NCBI GenBank assembly: GCA_902712845.1
Contig: LR743504.1
Location: forward strand, 966,001-1,030,000
DNA from: Methylobacterium bullatum
Lineage (GTDB): Bacteria; Pseudomonadota; Alphaproteobacteria; Rhizobiales; Beijerinckiaceae
Direction of reading: 5' to 3'
DNA: 64,000 nucleotides
Position 1 is the stretch's first letter, and each line of letters starts with the position of its first letter. Under the pieces are notes generated by a model. The model was not told where the DNA came from, made no database searches, and saw nothing but the letters and a program-made list of their open reading frames with translations. Shown here piece by piece: positions 60,270 through 64,000 of the stretch. The position numbers and the translations under genes were made by a program.

Positions 60270-63200
60270 ATGTCGGGATCTACCGGGCTCGGGCGCGCGA
60301 CGGCCCGTCTTGCCAGAAATTTTCTTGCCGGAAGCGTTCTTGCCGGCTCCTTGGCCGGAGCCTTGGCCCTCGGCGGCATGGGCGCCGCACCGGCTTTCGC
60401 CCAGGCGCCCGATCGTCCGGTGGCGCGGACCGCTACCCCGAAACCAGCGCCATCCCCCAAGGCTTTCGTGCGTGACGCGCTGGCCAGTGACGCGGTCCGT
60501 CTCGAAGCGACGGTGAAGGCGGATTCCGCCACGTCGGGCCTCACCAGACCAGCGGCCAAGCTGCGCGCCGAGGGCGAGGCCCTGGTGGAGGCCGAGAAGC
60601 CGGCCGATGCCCTCAAGCCCCTCGCCGGGGCCATTGCCGCCGATGCGGGCGACCCGCTGAACTGGCTCGCCTATGCCCGCGCCGCGAGCACGGTGGGCAA
60701 TGATAACCAGACCGGCGACTATTCCTACCGCCGGACCCTGCGCGGCCAGGCTCGGGCCGCCGCCTATCAGGCTTACCTGAAGGCGCGCGGCGCCGCCGCC
60801 GAGGCCGAGGCCCTGGCGACGCTGGGCGAGGTCTATGCCGATGAATCCGAATGGCGGCCCTCGCTCGAGGCCTACCGCGCCAGCCTCGCGCTCGCCGACG
60901 ACGCCACGGTGCGCGAGACTTACGAGGGTCTGCGCGCCGAGCACGGCTTCCGCATCCTCGACTACAAGGTCGATTCCGACGCCGCCGCCCCGCGCGTCTG
61001 CTTCCAGTTCTCCGAGAGCTTGGCGCCGAAGACCGATTTCACACCCTTCGTCGCCGTCTCGGGCGCCGCCGACGCCGCCGTCACCGGCAATGGCCAGCAG
61101 ATTTGCGTCGACGGGCTGAAGCATGGCGAACGCTACGCCTTCGTGCTGCGCTCGGGCATCCCGTCCTCCGTGGGCGAGGCCCTGCTGAAATCGGCCGATT
61201 ACGAAGTCTACGTGCGGGACCGTTCGCCCCAGGTGCGCTTCACCGGGCGCAACTACGTCCTGCCGCGCACCGGACAGGCCGGCGTGCCCCTGGTCTCGGT
61301 CAATGCGCCGAAGATCGACGTGGAGGTGCTGCGCGTCGGCGATCGTGGCCTGTTGCCGTCCCTGCGCTCGGAGGAGTTGCTCGGCCAGCTCAGCGGCATG
61401 ACCGCGAAGACCATCGCCGATCAGAAGGGCACCCGCGTCTGGAAGGGCACCCTCGACACGGCCAAGGCCGAGCTGAACCACGAGGCCATCACCGCCTTTC
61501 CGGTGCTGCAGGCAGTCGGCAAGCTGGAGCCCGGCATCTACATCATGCTGGCCCAGGCCAGCGGCGTCGCCACGAATGTCGATGAGGACGGCGGCTACGA
61601 GACCCAGGCGACGCAATGGTTCGTCGTCTCGGATCTCGGACTCACCGCCTTCAAAGGCCGCGACGGCATCCACGTCTTCGCTCGCTTGCTCGCGAGCGCA
61701 AAGACGGTGCCCGGCGCCGAGATCCGCCTCGTGGCCCGCAACAACGAGGTGCTGGCCACGAAGAAGACCGACGGCCAGGGCCACGTCGCCTTCGATCCGG
61801 GCCTCGCGCGCGGCGAGGGCGGGATCGCGCCCGGCCTCGTGGTGGCGCAGCTCGGCGACGATTACGGCTTCCTCGACTTCTCCCAGAGCGCCTTCGATCT
61901 CACAGACCGGGGCGTGAAGGGCCGGCCGCAGCCGGGCGCGGTGGAGGCCTATGTCTTCCCCGAGCGCGGCGTCTACCGTTCAGGCGAGACCGTTCAGGTC
62001 ACGGCCCTGCTGCGCGACGCCGCCGGTATCGCCGTGCCGAACCTTCCCCTCACCCTGGTGGTGAAGCGTCCGGACGGGGTCGAGTATCGCCGCGTCCAGG
62101 TCGCCGATGCCGGCCTCGGCGGCCGCGCCCTGCCCCTCGCGCTGATGCCGGGCGCGATGCACGGCACCTGGCGGATCGCCGCCTATACCGATGCGAAGGC
62201 GCCGCCCGTGGGCGAGGCCACGTTCCTCGTCGAGGATTACGTGCCCGAGCGCCTGGAGGTCACTCTCACCCCGAAGAGCCCGACCCTGACGAAGGGCGAG
62301 CCCGCGACCATCGACGTCGCCGCGCGCTATCTCTACGGCGCGCCGGGCTCGGGCCTCGACGTGTCGGGCACGGTCCTGGTCCAGGCCGCCGCGACGAGCG
62401 GGATCAAGGGGCTCGACGGGTTCTCCATCGGCCTCGACGACGAGAAGGTGGAGGCGACCTCGGCCGAGATCGAGGCCAAGGCCACCACGGACGCCAAGGG
62501 ATCGGCGACCGTGACGGTGCCGGTCCAGGCGCTCAGCGCTCCACGCCCCACCGAGGCGAAGATCACGCTCCAGGTCGGCGAGCCGGGCGGGCGGGCCCTG
62601 AGCCGAAGCGTCACCCTGCCGATCCTGCCCTCCGGCCCCGTCCTCGCCATCCGCAAGAATTTTTCGGGCGACCTCACCGAAGGCGGTGTCGCCACGTTCG
62701 ACGTGGTCATGGCGAGCTCCGACGGACGGAGGCTCCCGCAGAACGGCGTCGCCTGGACCCTGTCCAAGGTCGACCGGAACTACCAATGGTACCGCGAAGG
62801 CGGGCGCTGGTCGTTCGAGCCGGTGACCTCGACGCGGCGCATCGCCGACGGACGGCTCGATCTCGCCGCCGACGCGCCGGGCCGGGTCAGTTCCACAGTC
62901 GGCTTCGGCACCTACCGCCTCGAAGCCCTGGTCGCCGGCCGGCCCGAGGCCACCGTCAGCGTCACCTTCACTGTGGGCTGGGGCGGATCCGAGACCGCGG
63001 ACGTGCCCGACCTCCTCGATCTCAAGCTCGACAAGCCGAGCTATGCCGCCGGTGAGACCCTGCGGGCGCGCCTCCAGCCGCGCTTCAAGGGCACGGCCAC
63101 CCTCGCGGTGGTGAGCGACAAGGTCCACGACATCCTCGACGTCACGGTGTCGGAGGCCGGCACCAACGTGGACATTCCCGTGAAGGCGGAATGGGGGTCG

Positions 63201-64000
63201 GGCGCCTATCTCGTGGCCACCGCCTACCGGCCCCTCGACCAGGCGGCCAAGCGCCTGCCGGGCCGAGCGCTCGGCCTTGCCTGGTTCTCGGTGGATACCG
63301 ACAGGCGCAGCCTCGCCGTGACCGTGGGGGCGCCTGCGACCACGCGGCCCCGCGAGACCCTGACCCTGCCGATCCAGCTCGCCGGCCTCTCCTCCGGCGA
63401 GGAGGCGCGGGTGAGCGTGGCCCTGGTCGATGTCGGCATCCTCAACCTCACCCGCTACGAATCGCCCAATCCCTTCGGCTACTTCTTCGGCCAGAAGGCC
63501 CTGGGACCGGAGATCCGCGACCTCTACGGATACCTGATCGACGGCATGCAGGGCACGCTCGGCGCGATCCGCTCGGGCGGTGACGGCGGCGCGGCCGAAC
63601 TCTCCGATTCGCCCCCGACCCAGGCGCCGCTGGCGCTCTATTCCGGCGTGATCCGCGTCGGCCCCGATGGCCGCGCCAGTGTCGATTTCCCCCTGCCCGC
63701 CTTCAACGGCACCGGCCGGGTGATGGTGACCGCCTGGAGCAGGACCAGGGTCGGCTCGGCCCAGGCCGACGTGATCATCCGCGATCCCGTCGTGCTCACC
63801 GGCACGCTGCCGCGCTTCCTCAATGTCGGCGACCGCTCGCGCTTCTTCATCGCCATCGACAATGTCGAGGGCCAAGCCGGCGACTACACCGTGGATCTCG
63901 ACCTCACCGGCCCGGTCCTGGTCTCGGCCGGCGCGGTTCACAGCACCATGAAGCTGGAGGTCGGCGCCAAGGGCTCCCTGGTGATTCCGATCACCGCCGC
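60270..64000 (+). CDS. alpha-2-macroglobulin family protein (N-terminal 1243 residues)
   Basis: Partial; it continues beyond the window. Start ATG 60270, signal peptide (LARNFLAGSVLAGSLAGALA, PAFAQ). Tetratricopeptide-like helices come first, then FRILDYKVDSDAAAPRVCFQ, VRFTGRNYVLPRTGQAGVPL and repeated beta-sandwich (MG) domains: YVFPERGVYRSGETVQVTAL is the strongest family signature, followed by LLDLKLDKPSYAAGETLRAR and SVALVDVGILNLTRYESPNP. Bacterial members sit in the periplasm or outer envelope and trap proteases through a thioester (CxxQ), which would lie downstream of the window. No lipobox is seen at the signal cleavage site. Confidence 0.92.
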   Translation, partial: MSGSTGLGRATARLARNFLAGSVLAGSLAGALALGGMGAAPAFAQAPDRPVARTATPKPAPSPKAFVRDALASDAVRLEATVKADSATSGLTRPAAKLRAEGEALVEAEKPADALKPLAGAIAADAGDPLNWLAYARAASTVGNDNQTGDYSYRRTLRGQARAAAYQAYLKARGAAAEAEALATLGEVYADESEWRPSLEAYRASLALADDATVRETYEGLRAEHGFRILDYKVDSDAAAPRVCFQFSESLAPKTDFTPFVAVSGAADAAVTGNGQQICVDGLKHGERYAFVLRSGIPSSVGEALLKSADYEVYVRDRSPQVRFTGRNYVLPRTGQAGVPLVSVNAPKIDVEVLRVGDRGLLPSLRSEELLGQLSGMTAKTIADQKGTRVWKGTLDTAKAELNHEAITAFPVLQAVGKLEPGIYIMLAQASGVATNVDEDGGYETQATQWFVVSDLGLTAFKGRDGIHVFARLLASAKTVPGAEIRLVARNNEVLATKKTDGQGHVAFDPGLARGEGGIAPGLVVAQLGDDYGFLDFSQSAFDLTDRGVKGRPQPGAVEAYVFPERGVYRSGETVQVTALLRDAAGIAVPNLPLTLVVKRPDGVEYRRVQVADAGLGGRALPLALMPGAMHGTWRIAAYTDAKAPPVGEATFLVEDYVPERLEVTLTPKSPTLTKGEPATIDVAARYLYGAPGSGLDVSGTVLVQAAATSGIKGLDGFSIGLDDEKVEATSAEIEAKATTDAKGSATVTVPVQALSAPRPTEAKITLQVGEPGGRALSRSVTLPILPSGPVLAIRKNFSGDLTEGGVATFDVVMASSDGRRLPQNGVAWTLSKVDRNYQWYREGGRWSFEPVTSTRRIADGRLDLAADAPGRVSSTVGFGTYRLEALVAGRPEATVSVTFTVGWGGSETADVPDLLDLKLDKPSYAAGETLRARLQPRFKGTATLAVVSDKVHDILDVTVSEAGTNVDIPVKAEWGSGAYLVATAYRPLDQAAKRLPGRALGLAWFSVDTDRRSLAVTVGAPATTRPRETLTLPIQLAGLSSGEEARVSVALVDVGILNLTRYESPNPFGYFFGQKALGPEIRDLYGYLIDGMQGTLGAIRSGGDGGAAELSDSPPTQAPLALYSGVIRVGPDGRASVDFPLPAFNGTGRVMVTAWSRTRVGSAQADVIIRDPVVLTGTLPRFLNVGDRSRFFIAIDNVEGQAGDYTVDLDLTGPVLVSAGAVHSTMKLEVGAKGSLVIPITA

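Noticed and set aside
58668..61784. Extension of the pseudo-protease frame upstream to 61784
   Set aside because: The added part lies opposite the alpha-2-macroglobulin gene, and the signal peptide begins at 60092, so the start there is far better.

Overview
The window looks like chromosomal DNA from a GC-rich alphaproteobacterium of the order Hyphomicrobiales, most likely Methylobacterium or Methylorubrum. This is inferred from the combination of an aerobic-type cobaltochelatase pair (CobS/CobT), a bacterial SUV3-type helicase, a ligase-associated exonuclease with its ATP-dependent ligase, DUF6481, DUF3108 and DUF1275 proteins, several RTX proteins and many GC-rich palindromic repeats. No rRNA, CRISPR array or prophage is visible. 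One tRNA-Arg(ACG) is present.

Left part (1-24.4 kb), mostly housekeeping. It opens with a DNA-repair pair on the minus strand (truncated ATP-dependent ligase plus exonuclease). Then come a methyltransferase, a DUF1275 membrane protein, ArfB, BolA, a J-domain protein and cobS-DUF29-cobT. These are followed by an SDR oxidoreductase with a divergent LysR regulator, a DUF1348-TetR unit and an AEC transporter. Next are rpmB, a five-gene plus-strand run (DUF3108 protein, two envelope proteins, SUV3-like helicase, S4 RNA-binding protein), an aminotransferase, a DUF4112 protein, a lone YejE-type permease and a frameshifted Gfo/Idh/MocA oxidoreductase.

Middle part (24.5-51.5 kb), bracketed by two nearly identical IS4-family elements in direct orientation. 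Between them lie a CPA1 antiporter, a cold-shock protein with DUF6481, Dps, two protease-less RTX proteins, a glycosyltransferase-like protein, an L,D-transpeptidase, sbcD, a catalase-related protein, a six-PAS hybrid kinase, an ion channel, NhaA and sbcC. sbcD and sbcC lie about 10.6 kb apart, and sbcC is broken into several frames. The stretch around 42.3-46.2 kb is less GC-rich than the rest and looks acquired.

Right part (51.6-64 kb). It holds a serralysin-like RTX metalloprotease, a repeat-rich gap, a cupredoxin-like protein, a HAD phosphatase, two small hypothetical genes, tRNA-Arg, a cysteine-synthase-family enzyme and a DUF3309 peptide. It ends with a trypsin-fold protein that has lost catalytic residues, divergent from a large alpha-2-macroglobulin-family gene cut by the window end.

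The most unusual features are a 130-bp palindromic element inside the ligase reading frame, the two IS copies sitting in the same kind of palindromic repeat, the separated and frameshifted sbcC, and the pseudo-protease beside the macroglobulin. All family names come from reading the sequence; no database search was run.
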